Positions 33,859 through 43,088 of a stretch of 64,000 nucleotides of DNA are shown piece after piece. Each line of letters starts with the position of its first letter. Position 1 is the stretch's first letter. Origin of the DNA: Pedobacter cryoconitis (GTDB lineage Bacteria > Bacteroidota > Bacteroidia > Sphingobacteriales > Sphingobacteriaceae). The notes beneath the pieces were generated by a model that was not told the origin of the DNA, did no database searches, and saw only the letters and a program-made list of their open reading frames with translations. A program made the position numbers and the translations under genes. The stretch lies in NCBI RefSeq assembly GCF_014207135.1, contig NZ_JACHCC010000001.1, positions 496,001 to 560,000 on the forward strand, in the 5' to 3' direction.

Positions 33859-34638
33859 TTGGAATTTTTAGAACTGAAGGATTTTCTGGATAATAAAGTT
33901 GGGCAATATAACAGGCCCGACTTTATCACAAACGATCCGATTTGCATTCCTCATCGTTTTTCTAAAAAACAAGATATCGAAATTGCCGCATTTTTTGCGG
34001 CAATTTTGGCTTGGGGCCAGCGGAAAACGATTATCAATAAATGCACCGATCTCTTTGACAGGATGGATAATGATCCGTATAACTTCATGCTCCATCATGG
34101 CGATGATGACCTGCGCCGTTTACTGAACTTTAAACACCGGACTTTCAACGATACAGACCTGCTGTATTTCGTTTCTTTCTTTAAACACCATTATTCGGTT
34201 TCAGACAGTCTGGAAACAGCCTTTCTCCCGGCAGATTTTAAACAGGACGGAACATTCACGGCAGAACTTGCCCTGAACCATTTCAGATCCTATTTCTTTA
34301 GTCTGCCTGATTCTCCGCGCAGAACAGTCAAACATATTTCTTCTCCTTTGCAGAAATCCACCTGCAAAAGATTGAATATGTTTCTTCGCTGGATGGTCCG
34401 TCAGGATCAGACAGGAGTAGATTTTGGCGTCTGGAAAACGATTTCCCCGGCTGACCTGATCTGTCCCTGTGATGTTCACGTAGACCGGGTAGCCCGCCGT
34501 CTGGAACTGATCACCCGTAAACAGACAGACTGGAGAACAGCTGTTGAACTGACCGCGGAGTTGAGTAAGTTTGATCCGGCAGATCCGGTAAAATATGATT
34601 TTGCCTTGTTTGGTCTGGGTGTAGAAGAGAAATTTTAG
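33859..34638 (+). CDS. TIGR02757-family protein
   Basis: This 259-residue Bacteroidetes-type family member begins with helical MEFLELKDFLDNKV, then CIPHRFSKKQDIEIAAFF, AAILAWGQRKTIINK, FKHRTFNDTDLLYF and the late DVHVDRVARRLELI and VKYDFALFGLGVEE motifs. The function is unknown; a resemblance to DNA-glycosylase-like helical folds is a guess from memory. The start is a TTG 7 bp after the preceding stop, and no ATG gives the full N-terminus. Confidence 0.75.
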   Translation: MEFLELKDFLDNKVGQYNRPDFITNDPICIPHRFSKKQDIEIAAFFAAILAWGQRKTIINKCTDLFDRMDNDPYNFMLHHGDDDLRRLLNFKHRTFNDTDLLYFVSFFKHHYSVSDSLETAFLPADFKQDGTFTAELALNHFRSYFFSLPDSPRRTVKHISSPLQKSTCKRLNMFLRWMVRQDQTGVDFGVWKTISPADLICPCDVHVDRVARRLELITRKQTDWRTAVELTAELSKFDPADPVKYDFALFGLGVEEKF

Positions 34639-34655
34639 AACTCATAAATTTGCTT

Positions 34656-34697
34656 TATCTTTAAAAGCCTGTTTAAGATTATTTTAAACAGGCTTTT
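34656..34697 (+). terminator. Terminator overlapping a -7 box (TIGR02757 end / DUF1905 start)
   Basis: AAAAGCCTGTTTAA and TTAAACAGGCTTTT (34663-34697) form a perfect 14-bp stem. A TATCTTTA box (34656-34663) runs into its left arm. It may end the upstream operon and start the DUF1905 mRNA, whose leader would begin within the hairpin. Confidence 0.7.
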
Positions 34698-34704
34698 ATA
34701 TGAA

Positions 34705-35202
34705 ATGATAATTTTCGAAGCAGAAATAGAACGGTTTTCCAAAATGGGTGAAAAGACAGGCTGGTCTTTTGTCACTATCCCTATGCATATCGCCAGTCAG
34801 ATCAAACCCGACTGCCGGAAGAGTTTCCGTGTCAGGGGATTTCTCGATACCTTACCAGTTGAAGGAATGTCTTTTATCCCAATGGGAGAGGGCGATTTCA
34901 TCCTTGCCCTCAAAGCAAGCCTGCGTAAACAATTACGGAAAGAGGAGGGAGCAAAACTTAGGCTGGAACTGGAAGAAGACACCAGCTTTAAGATCGATAT
35001 GCCTGAAGATCTTGAGCTCTGCCTGTCGGAGGAACCGCATTACATGGATAACTTTCTTAAAATGCCTAAATCTCACCAGAATTATTACATCAACTGGCTG
35101 AATACGGCAAAAACAGAAACGACAAGAGTTAAACGTCTGACCAAAATCGTCATCGCCATGGACCGGAACCTGACTTTCTCAGAGATGATGCGCGAGAAAT
35201 AG
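34705..35202 (+). CDS. DUF1905/YdeI (OmdA)-like protein
   Basis: This 165-residue protein has an N-terminal DUF1905 beta-barrel-like part (IIFEAEIERFSKMGEKTGWSF, SFRVRGFLDTLPVEGMSFIP) and a C-terminal helical OmdA/YdeI-like part with HQNYYINWLNTAKTETTRVKR. The family is linked to protection against bacteriocin-like agents in some reports; the role here is unknown. The ATG lies only 8 bp after the terminator hairpin. Confidence 0.75.
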   Translation: MIIFEAEIERFSKMGEKTGWSFVTIPMHIASQIKPDCRKSFRVRGFLDTLPVEGMSFIPMGEGDFILALKASLRKQLRKEEGAKLRLELEEDTSFKIDMPEDLELCLSEEPHYMDNFLKMPKSHQNYYINWLNTAKTETTRVKRLTKIVIAMDRNLTFSEMMREK

Positions 35203-35268
35203 TATCAAAAGATAAAAAGTAATTTCAAGATAACATCTGGGTGGAACTGTATAAGGCACTGGTTGGGA

Positions 35269-35380
35269 TGAGTGCATGGTGAGTCCATGTTGAGTGCATG
35301 GTAAGTGCATGTATTTTCAACTAGCTAAAAACACATGGACTTACCATGCACTCAGGTTATGATGAAGATGCACTCACCCG
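35269..35380. repeat. 22-bp repeat cluster, two direct copies and one inverted copy
   Basis: Two tandem 22-bp units lie at 35269-35290 and 35291-35312 (TGAGTGCATGGT plus a GAGT/AAGT core; two differences). An inverted copy at 35333-35354 differs by one base from each. A partial inverted fourth copy lies near 35368. Copies 2 and 3 would form a 22-bp hairpin with a 20-nt loop. It fills the 283-bp gap between DUF1905 and the glycosyltransferase, which holds no gene. A second palindrome ACGGTACCGT lies at 35443-35452. Confidence 0.85.
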
Positions 35381-35485
35381 AATGTTAACTCCTGTTAATC
35401 TTAATTAGTATCAATTGATAAGATAATACGGGACTTACCCGAACGGTACCGTCTGGGTTACATCAAATAAATAAAATTGAAAATC

Positions 35486-36214
35486 TTAACCTCTTTTGTA
35501 GTTTCTGAACCAGCTGGTGATCTTCATTTGGATTACACCAACAAAAGCTTCTCTGAAAATCCGGGTACTCATTTTTGAAACCCCTTCAGTTCTGTCGGTA
35601 AATATGATAGGTACTTCAACGACTTTAAAACCATATTTAATGGCAGTAAACTTCATTTCTATCTGGAAGGCATAACCTACGAACCTGATTTTGTCGAAAG
35701 GAATAGTTTCCAGAACGATTCTCTTGTAACACTTAAAACCAGCAGTTGCATCCTGAATGTTGATCCTGGTAATGAATCTTACATACATGGAAGCGAAATA
35801 AGACATCAATACGCGGCTCATTGGCCAGTTCACCACATTTACGCCACGTACATAACGCGAGCCTATAGCTACATCGGCACCATTTATGCAAGCCTCACGC
35901 AAAGCAGAAAGATCTTCAGGATTATGAGAAAAATCGGCATCCATTTCAAAAATGTAAGCGTACGAATGTTGAAGAGCCCATTTGAAACCATGGATATAAG
36001 CAGTTCCCAAGCCTAGTTTTCCAGTTCTTTGCTCCATATGCAAACGTGGAAATTCCAATTGTAATTTTTTTACAATATCTGCTGTACCATCTGGCGATCC
36101 GTCATCAATAATTAAAATTTCAAAAAGGAAATTGAGACTAAATACCTTGCGGATAATTTTCTCAATGTTCTCTTTCTCATTATAGGTAGGGATGATGACT
36201 AAGCTGTCTGACAC
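35486..36214 (-). CDS. Polyprenol-phosphate mannosyltransferase-like GT2 enzyme
   Basis: This 242-residue family-2 glycosyltransferase opens VIIPTYNEKENIEKII and has DDGSPDGT and the metal-binding FEMDADFSHNPEDL, then GSRYVRGVNVVNWPMSR and CYKRIVLETIPFDKIRFVGYAFQIEM. These match dolichyl/polyprenol-phosphate mannose synthases, which load mannose on the lipid carrier at the inner-membrane face. No C-terminal membrane domain is present, so it is the soluble type. It is monocistronic and divergent from nothing nearby. Confidence 0.9.
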   Translation of the reverse strand: MSDSLVIIPTYNEKENIEKIIRKVFSLNFLFEILIIDDGSPDGTADIVKKLQLEFPRLHMEQRTGKLGLGTAYIHGFKWALQHSYAYIFEMDADFSHNPEDLSALREACINGADVAIGSRYVRGVNVVNWPMSRVLMSYFASMYVRFITRINIQDATAGFKCYKRIVLETIPFDKIRFVGYAFQIEMKFTAIKYGFKVVEVPIIFTDRTEGVSKMSTRIFREAFVGVIQMKITSWFRNYKRG

Positions 36215-36320
36215 GTGGGTAGTTATAAATGGTAATAAATTATTCGCGAAAATATTGATTAAAATTGAAACTAGGATACATTAACAAAATTTAACATTCA
36301 TCGCTGAACATTTTTGATCT

Positions 36321-36357
36321 AAAAAAAAGGCCGCTTTATTGAAAAAACGGCCTTTTT
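36321..36357 (-). terminator. Terminator of the POT transporter operon
   Basis: AAAAAGGCCG (36324-36333) pairs with CGGCCTTTTT (36348-36357), and the A run on the left is the minus-strand T run. It lies 20 bp after the stop of the first POT gene. Confidence 0.85.
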
Positions 36358-36377
36358 GAAATATTTATAATCGATGA

Positions 36378-38294
36378 CTATACTTTTGCATTCATCGTTT
36401 TCTGTAACCATTTGGTTAAGAAGAACAATAACAGCGAAGCAATACCTGCCATCACTACGAATAACATAAAGAAATCATATAGATTTTTGATCGTGTATCC
36501 CATGAATGTTGGTTTCTCAGGATTAAGGTTATAAACCTCAACTACCGAAGCATTCTGATCAGAACCTTTAATGATATAGATTTCGGACTGGGCAGCATTG
36601 GTACCTAAAACGAATTTACCCTCTGTTTCACCAGCTACCTGAAGTTTTTTAACTTCTTCAGCACTTAATTTTTTAGGAGATATTCTGTTTATTTTGTTAG
36701 TATCAATAGTAATTGCCTGCTGAGCTGCATTAATAGAAAGGGCTACCAGAGAATCAGGGCTGATAGAATGAGCGTTCTTTTTAACAAGGCTTAATTCCCA
36801 TTGCTGGATATTCTTTTTGCTATTGCTAACTTCTTTCCAGTTGATAGTGCTGCCGGTAAATACCAGAGGGCTCACTTTGTATTCTGCTACTTTAGCTTCC
36901 TCTTCAGGATATTTAGAACTTAACTTACCAGCCAGTACGTTTGCGCCTGCATTGGCAAGGAACCATACAGCCATTAAAAGCGAAGAAAGTTTGAGTGGGG
37001 AAAGTTTGTTAACCAGTGATAATCCGATAGGAGATAGACATAATTCACCCCAGGTGTGGAATGCATACATACCGATCAGGTAGATCATACTTACTTTGAT
37101 ACCAGCACCTACATCTTTTACCCCAGTAGCAATGACCAGGTAACCTAAAGCAAGTAATAATAGACCTAAAGCCATTTTAGTAGGGGCAGAAGGCTCTCTT
37201 TTACCTAACTTAATCCATAACCAGGCAAATATGGGTGCAAATGCAACTACGAAAATAGAGTTTAAAGACTGGAACCAGCTTGAAGGAACGGTAAAGAAAC
37301 CCAGATTTCTTTGAGTCTGCTCTTCAGCAAAGAAAGTTAATGATGCTCCTGCCTGCTCGAAAGCACTCCAGAAGAATAATACGAAGAAGGCAACGATGAA
37401 AATTACTGAGATTTTTTTCTTCTCTATTTTAGTCAGGGTTTTATCCGTGAAGATCATCACTGCAATACCAATTACGGCAATCATCAACAGATAACTCAGG
37501 TAACTGACAATTTTAGCGTCAATATACAACATCCCTACACATAATGCAGAAAAAGCAAATAAGCCGAGATAAACCAATACCGGTGAAACTTTTTTGCTGT
37601 CGGGATTGGCGGGTGTTAAACCTAAAAGATCCCCATTCTGATCACGTACATACTTATCTCTGAATTTGATGAAAACAATTACGCCAATGGCCATTGCAAT
37701 TGCACCAGCAAGGAATGCCCATTTGAAATCAGCAGGATTTCCTGTGTCTCCAAAAAATCCGCAGATAAACGGACCCAGTGCACCACCTACGTTGATCCCC
37801 ATATAGAAAATCGTATAAGCAGCATCAATTCTGCGGTCATTCTTAGGATAAAGCTGACCTACCATTGAAGAGATATTTGGTTTAAAGAAACCATTACCCG
37901 AGATCATGAAGCCTAAACCCGTAAAAAATAGAAATGTAGAAATATCCGGCATGGTATGATAAAGGGAAGCACAACCGAACATAATCAGTTCTCCCAATGC
38001 CATCAAAATACCTCCGGTTACAATAGATCTTCTGTTTCCCCAATATTTGTCAGCGATAAAACCACCAATCAATGGAGTCAGATATACAAGTCCTGTATAA
38101 CTTCCATATAAATTTGACGCAAATGCTTTGTCAAATAATAAGGCTTTGGTCATAAAGAGCACCAAAACAGCCCGCATACCGTAGTAATTGAAACGTTCCC
38201 ACATCTCGGTAGCGAACAGCACATATAATCCTTTTGGATGGCCTTTTTGAGCGGCGTCTAATTGCTCTGGCTTAAGGATTTCAGATTGATCCAT
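36378..38294 (-). CDS. POT-family proton-dependent peptide transporter with large loop
   Basis: This 638-residue MFS/POT transporter has the first-helix signature ATEMWERFNYYGMRAVLVLF and the second signature near LYHTMPD and FMISGNGFFKPNISS. About 14 membrane helices are visible. A roughly 130-residue hydrophilic segment (about residues 460-595, from KVAEYKVSPLVFTG to NLNPEKPTFMGY) sits before the last helix. A segment this long is not part of the compact POT core. It likely imports di- or tripeptides. A paralog lies 71 bp upstream. Confidence 0.9.
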   Translation of the reverse strand: MDQSEILKPEQLDAAQKGHPKGLYVLFATEMWERFNYYGMRAVLVLFMTKALLFDKAFASNLYGSYTGLVYLTPLIGGFIADKYWGNRRSIVTGGILMALGELIMFGCASLYHTMPDISTFLFFTGLGFMISGNGFFKPNISSMVGQLYPKNDRRIDAAYTIFYMGINVGGALGPFICGFFGDTGNPADFKWAFLAGAIAMAIGVIVFIKFRDKYVRDQNGDLLGLTPANPDSKKVSPVLVYLGLFAFSALCVGMLYIDAKIVSYLSYLLMIAVIGIAVMIFTDKTLTKIEKKKISVIFIVAFFVLFFWSAFEQAGASLTFFAEEQTQRNLGFFTVPSSWFQSLNSIFVVAFAPIFAWLWIKLGKREPSAPTKMALGLLLLALGYLVIATGVKDVGAGIKVSMIYLIGMYAFHTWGELCLSPIGLSLVNKLSPLKLSSLLMAVWFLANAGANVLAGKLSSKYPEEEAKVAEYKVSPLVFTGSTINWKEVSNSKKNIQQWELSLVKKNAHSISPDSLVALSINAAQQAITIDTNKINRISPKKLSAEEVKKLQVAGETEGKFVLGTNAAQSEIYIIKGSDQNASVVEVYNLNPEKPTFMGYTIKNLYDFFMLFVVMAGIASLLLFFLTKWLQKTMNAKV

Positions 38295-38365
38295 AAATGT
38301 TGTTTTATATTTTTGTTAAATTAAAAGTTTGCAAATTAATTCTAATTATTGATTATTCCCGGTAA

Positions 38366-40027
38366 CTATTTTATTCCTTTTTCCTCCATAATCCCATTCA
38401 GCCATTTTAACAGGGAGAATGCAATCATTGCCGAGAAAAGCAGAAGACTAAAGTTCACCCAGAAGAAATTAGCTTTATTCTCATAGGTATCCCAAAGTGT
38501 TGCCAGTACGCCGGATAGTTTGTTTCCAATAGAAGTAGCCAGAAACCATCCACCCATCATCAGGGAAGTGATCCTTACCGGACTTAATTTAGAAACCAGT
38601 GAAAGTCCCATAGGACTCAAAAACAGCTCGCCAATGGTAATGACACCATAACCAGCTACCAGCCATAATACAGAAACTTTCTCAGTACCATTATGGCCCG
38701 AATAAACTGCCCCGATCATGACCAGAACGGATAAGGCTGAAATAAATAAGCCAAAGGCGATTTTTGTCGCTGTACTGGGTTCTCTGTTTCTGCCACGTAA
38801 CCAGGTGAAAAAAGCAACGACCAATGGAGTCAGCAGGATCACCCAGGCAGGATTAATAGACTGACTCAGGTTAGTAGCCCAGAGTTCAACTTTACCACCT
38901 TCGGCAGGAAGTTTGCCGGCTGGGATATTCTTGAAATAAGTCGGGTAATTATATTCTTTCAATACGTTACCGTTTTCTTTTTGAATACGGAAGGCCTGAT
39001 CATACAAAGCGATTGAGTCTTTGGCGTAAGTGAAATTCTGTGAGAAATTGAGTTTGGAGAAGGTCTTCTCTGCAACTGGATTCTGGAGGTGACGGTCAGT
39101 GTAGCGATCTGCCCAGGTAGTCAGGGCTGTTCCGTTTTGCTTGAATACCGCCCAGAACAGAATCACTACCGCGAATATGGTTAACAAGGCCGCAATTGGT
39201 CTTTTTTCGTCTTTATCGGCCTTAGCCAGTAAAGAGCCATAAAAATAAATTACCGGAACACAGGCAAAAATAAAGGCATCGGTAGAAGCCGAGCCTACCA
39301 GGGCATGACCCATTAATTTTGTAGGGACTACCCAGCCAATAATACCGGCAATTACAGAAGGGACCAGAATAACCAGTACAATTTTCAGAAAGGACATATC
39401 GCCTTCTTTTACCCCTTTTTTAACGTCAAATGCCCTATAGTGTTTCATTCCATAAATAAATATGGCAACACCAAGGAACATACCTACACCGGCGGCAATA
39501 AAGGCATAACCCCAGCCCAGCATAATATATAAGGCAGCACCAAAGAAATTACAAATAAAAGCACCGATGTTGATCCCCATATAAAAGATATTGTATCCTT
39601 CATCTTTTTTGTCAGCGTATTCGGGGGTAGAATAGATATTACCCAGCAGGGTAGAGATATTTGGCTTGAAAAAGCCATTTCCGATAATGACCAGTGTCAT
39701 TGACAGGTACAGGATTGGTAAACTATGGATAGCCATCATGCAGTAACCGGCTCCCATTAACAGTCCGCCAAGAATGATAGATTTAGCATAACCCAAATAG
39801 CGGTCTGCAATTAATCCGCCTAAAAATGGTGTCAGAAATACAAGGGCTATAAATGTACCATACAGGTCGGCTGATTCGGCTTCGGTCATTGAAAAACCGG
39901 CCTTCACATCTTTTAAATACAGGGTAAATATCCCTATCATCAGGTAATATCCGAAACGTTCCCACATTTCAGATAAGAAAAGAAAAGTCAGTCCTCTCGG
40001 ATGCTTTACTTTAATGGTTTGATTCAT
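38366..40027 (-). CDS. POT-family proton-dependent peptide transporter
   Basis: This 553-residue paralog of the next gene starts at the ATG 40027 (an in-frame TTG at 40036 adds only three residues). Its first helix carries LSEMWERFGYYLMIGIFTLY, then GNGFFKPNISTLLGNIY and NIFYMGINIGAFI. A hydrophilic insert of about 80 residues lies mid-protein (TYAKDSIALYDQAFRIQKE). The two POT genes form an apparent operon, with the shared terminator after the second. Confidence 0.9.
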   Translation of the reverse strand: MNQTIKVKHPRGLTFLFLSEMWERFGYYLMIGIFTLYLKDVKAGFSMTEAESADLYGTFIALVFLTPFLGGLIADRYLGYAKSIILGGLLMGAGYCMMAIHSLPILYLSMTLVIIGNGFFKPNISTLLGNIYSTPEYADKKDEGYNIFYMGINIGAFICNFFGAALYIMLGWGYAFIAAGVGMFLGVAIFIYGMKHYRAFDVKKGVKEGDMSFLKIVLVILVPSVIAGIIGWVVPTKLMGHALVGSASTDAFIFACVPVIYFYGSLLAKADKDEKRPIAALLTIFAVVILFWAVFKQNGTALTTWADRYTDRHLQNPVAEKTFSKLNFSQNFTYAKDSIALYDQAFRIQKENGNVLKEYNYPTYFKNIPAGKLPAEGGKVELWATNLSQSINPAWVILLTPLVVAFFTWLRGRNREPSTATKIAFGLFISALSVLVMIGAVYSGHNGTEKVSVLWLVAGYGVITIGELFLSPMGLSLVSKLSPVRITSLMMGGWFLATSIGNKLSGVLATLWDTYENKANFFWVNFSLLLFSAMIAFSLLKWLNGIMEEKGIK

Positions 40028-40137
40028 TAATTTCAAGAATTATTTGTGTGTTTGCAGTTTAGTGCATCGCGCAATATAAGGACATGACCTCGTAATCGCA
40101 AATTTAAGCTATATAGAGGCCGTTTTTTGCTTTTAAA

Positions 40138-41055
40138 TTAATTTTTTGCCGGTATCACTTTAGGTTTAGGATCAATGTAAAGATCATCCTTGGCGTCCGG
40201 ATCATTCTTTAATTCTATATTTTCCATCAGCTTGAGTTTATCTCCCACCAGGCGGTAACCATCAAAGCTTGAGTCGGAAGCATAATACTCGAAATTGCCT
40301 TCCATATTCGGATCAAAAGGGGCCAGGTGATCAAATACAATCATCTGTTCTTTTTTATCGAGTCTTAAGGTCATGGAATTGAGTTTGTTGTATTCAAATA
40401 CTACCCTGTTTTTGACGGGGGCGTTTTTAGGACCCTGAAAAATTGCTTTTCCGAATTTTGGTTCATCATTAACGAAGGATAACACATCAATTACCTTTTT
40501 AGAGGTTTTGGCAGTATTTCCTTTCCAGCCCAGCAGGACATAAGAAGTATTTTGTCCACCTACGATCAGCGGTACGACTTCATAATAACGGGCACCATAC
40601 CATTGTTTATTCGTACTGATCTGGTTGAGGTCCTTGAAGTGCTCTGTGTCATCAATCAAAGGATATAATTTGAGTTTTCCGTCTCTGGTGGCCATCTGAA
40701 TGGTACCAAAAAACCGGTACGTCCCTTCAACTGTCGGAACATACCAGGAGAAGATCCTGAAAGCATTATCCGGTGACCTGACTACAGATATCGTTTGCAG
40801 GGAGTCAAATTCAAATTCAAAAGAAGAAGGTGTTTTTAAAGCAGTAACGAGGGTTTTAATAAATCTGGCGTTCTGTTCAAAGCGGTCGATATTATTAGGG
40901 GCAGTAAACAGGGTACGGGTAATTTTGAGCAGGGAATCCTGATATTTGCCAAGGGTAATGGCATTTCCCGTACCCGGATTAAGCTGTGCGGAGACATTGG
41001 TCACTGCACAGCTCATCAGGAATACTATTAAAAAGGGTTTGAAAACCACTTTCAT
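40138..41055 (-). CDS. Secreted protein of unknown function
   Basis: This 305-residue exported protein has a signal peptide to about residue 24 (CAVTNVSAQ). The mature part is strand-rich: YRFFGTIQMATRDGKLKLYP, GARYYEVVPLIVGGQNTSYV, VFEYNKLNSMTLRLDKKEQMI. There is no lipobox and no catalytic motif I recognise. Its ATG overlaps the thiolase stop by one base (TAATG), so translation is coupled. It may be an envelope protein that senses or processes something, but that is a guess. Confidence 0.65.
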   Translation of the reverse strand: MKVVFKPFLIVFLMSCAVTNVSAQLNPGTGNAITLGKYQDSLLKITRTLFTAPNNIDRFEQNARFIKTLVTALKTPSSFEFEFDSLQTISVVRSPDNAFRIFSWYVPTVEGTYRFFGTIQMATRDGKLKLYPLIDDTEHFKDLNQISTNKQWYGARYYEVVPLIVGGQNTSYVLLGWKGNTAKTSKKVIDVLSFVNDEPKFGKAIFQGPKNAPVKNRVVFEYNKLNSMTLRLDKKEQMIVFDHLAPFDPNMEGNFEYYASDSSFDGYRLVGDKLKLMENIELKNDPDAKDDLYIDPKPKVIPAKN

Positions 41056-42233
41056 TAATTTAATCTTTCAATAACCAATGCACTGGCACCGCCACCTCCG
41101 TTACAGATTCCGGCAACACCAATTTTTCCATTGTTCTGCGCTAAAACAGAAAGTAAAGTCACAACGATACGTGCTCCTGAAGCACCCAGTGGGTGACCCA
41201 TGGCTACAGCACCACCATTCACGTTAACATTTGTTTCAGACAGTCCCATTTCCTGGTTATTGGCTAAAGATACGACAGAGAAAGCCTCATTGATTTCAAA
41301 GAAATCTACATCAGCTATGCTTTTTCCAGCTCTTTTCAAAGCTAAAGGAATAGCTTTTGACGGAGCAGTTGTAAACCATTCAGGTGCCTGTTGCGCATCA
41401 GCATAACTTAAGATACGTGCCAGCGGTTTTAATCCTAATTCTTTAGCTTTATCAGCACTCATCAATACTAAAGCAGCTGCACCATCATTTAAAGCAGATG
41501 CATTTGCAGCGGTTACTGTACCGTCTTTTTTAAAGACAGGTTTCAGACCTGGTAGTTTATCAAAATTAACAGTCCAGGCATCTTCATCTTTATCTACAAT
41601 AGTTGCATTTCCTTTGCGGTCAACAACCTCTACAGGAATTATTTCTGCATTGAATTTACCATCATTTTGTGCAGCCTGTGCTCTTTTATAAGAACTTACC
41701 GCATAATTATCCTGTGCTTCACGACTGATATTACAGGTAGATGCACATAATTCGGCAGCCGAACCCATATGGTAGTCATTGTAAACATCCCACAGGCCAT
41801 CTTTTACCAGACCATCAGTGATTTGTCCATGTCCTAATCTATAACCTGTTCTTGCTTTATCAAGATAGTAGGGAACATTACTCATGCTTTCCATTCCACC
41901 GGCAACAACAATATCATTTTGTCCAAGAGCAATACTTTGTGCAGCAAGCATAATCGCTTTCGTACCAGAGGCACATACTTTATTAATTGTGGTACCAGGA
42001 ACATCAGGTAATCCGGCAAATTTAGCGGCCTGAGTAGCTGGTGCCTGACCTAAATTAGCAGATAAAACGTTACCCATATATACTTCCTGTACATCTTCTG
42101 GTTTAATGCCCGATTTCTCAACAGCAGCTTTAATGGCAAAACCACCCAACTGGGTAGCTGTGAAACCCGACAGTGACCCGCCGAAACTTCCAATTGCTGT
42201 CCTTAATGCTGATACAATAACTACTTCTCTCAT
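41055..42233 (-). CDS. Acetyl-CoA C-acyltransferase (thiolase)
   Basis: This 392-residue thiolase has catalytic Cys87 in [10 protein letters not shown], the [13 protein letters not shown] segment, [10 protein letters not shown] with the catalytic His, and Cys near residue 378 in [15 protein letters not shown]. It condenses or cleaves acyl-CoA units, for acetoacetyl-CoA or beta-oxidation. A TAGATTTG box (42260-42267, minus) is 26 nt upstream. scoAB, which uses acetoacetate, is 18 kb away. Confidence 0.94.
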   Translation of the reverse strand: MREVVIVSALRTAIGSFGGSLSGFTATQLGGFAIKAAVEKSGIKPEDVQEVYMGNVLSANLGQAPATQAAKFAGLPDVPGTTINKVCASGTKAIMLAAQSIALGQNDIVVAGGMESMSNVPYYLDKARTGYRLGHGQITDGLVKDGLWDVYNDYHMGSAAELCASTCNISREAQDNYAVSSYKRAQAAQNDGKFNAEIIPVEVVDRKGNATIVDKDEDAWTVNFDKLPGLKPVFKKDGTVTAANASALNDGAAALVLMSADKAKELGLKPLARILSYADAQQAPEWFTTAPSKAIPLALKRAGKSIADVDFFEINEAFSVVSLANNQEMGLSETNVNVNGGAVAMGHPLGASGARIVVTLLSVLAQNNGKIGVAGICNGGGGASALVIERLN

Positions 42234-42259
42234 TTGTCTCTATTAAATTTGGTTATCAG

Positions 42260-42267
42260 CAAATCTA
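42260..42267 (-). promoter_or_regulatory. Thiolase promoter, -7 box TAGATTTG
   Basis: This is a consensus TAnnTTTG on the minus strand, 26 nt before the thiolase ATG. No clear -33 was found. Confidence 0.4.
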
Positions 42268-42305
42268 ATAATTTTAAATTTGCTCAGGAAGCTCTTTTTT
42301 AAAAC

Positions 42306-43085
42306 CTACATTAAAAACCACTTATACATGGGACGTGCATATTGGCCCCATTCTTTCAATGCTGCGGTCAAAGTATTCATTAATGCCTTGTTATCAGTGG
42401 CTTTGCCCTTGGTTGGTGCAACGAGCTGAGAGTTTTCTACCGGTCTGTCGGCTACCGATTTTGCAAACCAGGTTACATTCTCATGTGGAATGGCCAGTCC
42501 TAAGATCATTCCAGGCAAACCATTGAATGATTCCGGACCACCTGAAACAGGAATTTGTTCTGTATAAAATGCCACTACATAAATAGAATCCATAATCAGT
42601 GCATTTGCACGGCGGCAGTTAAAACCGGCAATCTCTCTGGTTTCATCAGTTATTTTCCAGTTGATTGCCCTGGTGCTGTCCTTAACCAGAAAGGTTTCTT
42701 CAAAGACTTTCTTCTGGGTAACCTGCTGGCTGGTAGCCAGGTTGGTATAGGTTGTATTGATTTGAGTTACAGAGGGATCCTCACCGAAAAACGGAACTGG
42801 GGGAGAGCTGTCCGCTGTGGGTTTAAACAAGGTTGTCTGTTTAGAAAAAGTCAGGGTACTTTTAGTGAGTTTAAATTGCGGTGATGTTTTTTTAAACTGT
42901 TCAAAAGCCTGGTTAAGATAGCTTTCGTTATCTTTATTGATCCTTTTCTGGATCATAGCATACATATTGTTACTTCTTTCAAATTCGATTACTCCTTCTG
43001 TGGTAAATCTTGCATTTTGTGCAAACAAGGGAGTCGTGGAGCCAATTAAAAGGCAGGTCAGGGTTATTAATGTCAGGTTCTTCAT
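42306..43085 (-). CDS. GLPGLI-family secreted protein
   Basis: This 259-residue protein has a signal peptide to residue 23 (TTPLFAQ). The family-naming motif appears as SFNGLPGMILGLAI near residue 200, together with ITDETREIAGFNCRRAN and IYVVAFYTEQIPVSGGPESF. Family members are Bacteroidetes envelope proteins of unknown role, usually beside a TonB-type barrel. Here it lies 3 bp after the barrel gene, so the pair is one operon. Confidence 0.9.
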   Translation of the reverse strand: MKNLTLITLTCLLIGSTTPLFAQNARFTTEGVIEFERSNNMYAMIQKRINKDNESYLNQAFEQFKKTSPQFKLTKSTLTFSKQTTLFKPTADSSPPVPFFGEDPSVTQINTTYTNLATSQQVTQKKVFEETFLVKDSTRAINWKITDETREIAGFNCRRANALIMDSIYVVAFYTEQIPVSGGPESFNGLPGMILGLAIPHENVTWFAKSVADRPVENSQLVAPTKGKATDNKALMNTLTAALKEWGQYARPMYKWFLM

Positions 43086-43088
43086 CGC

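Noticed and set aside
35269..35380. CRISPR array
   Set aside because: Units are adjacent or inverted, with no regular unique spacers of 30-40 bp and no cas genes nearby.
36817..37083. Frame within the POT transporter gene
   Set aside because: It is on the opposite strand of a well-supported membrane gene with no independent evidence.
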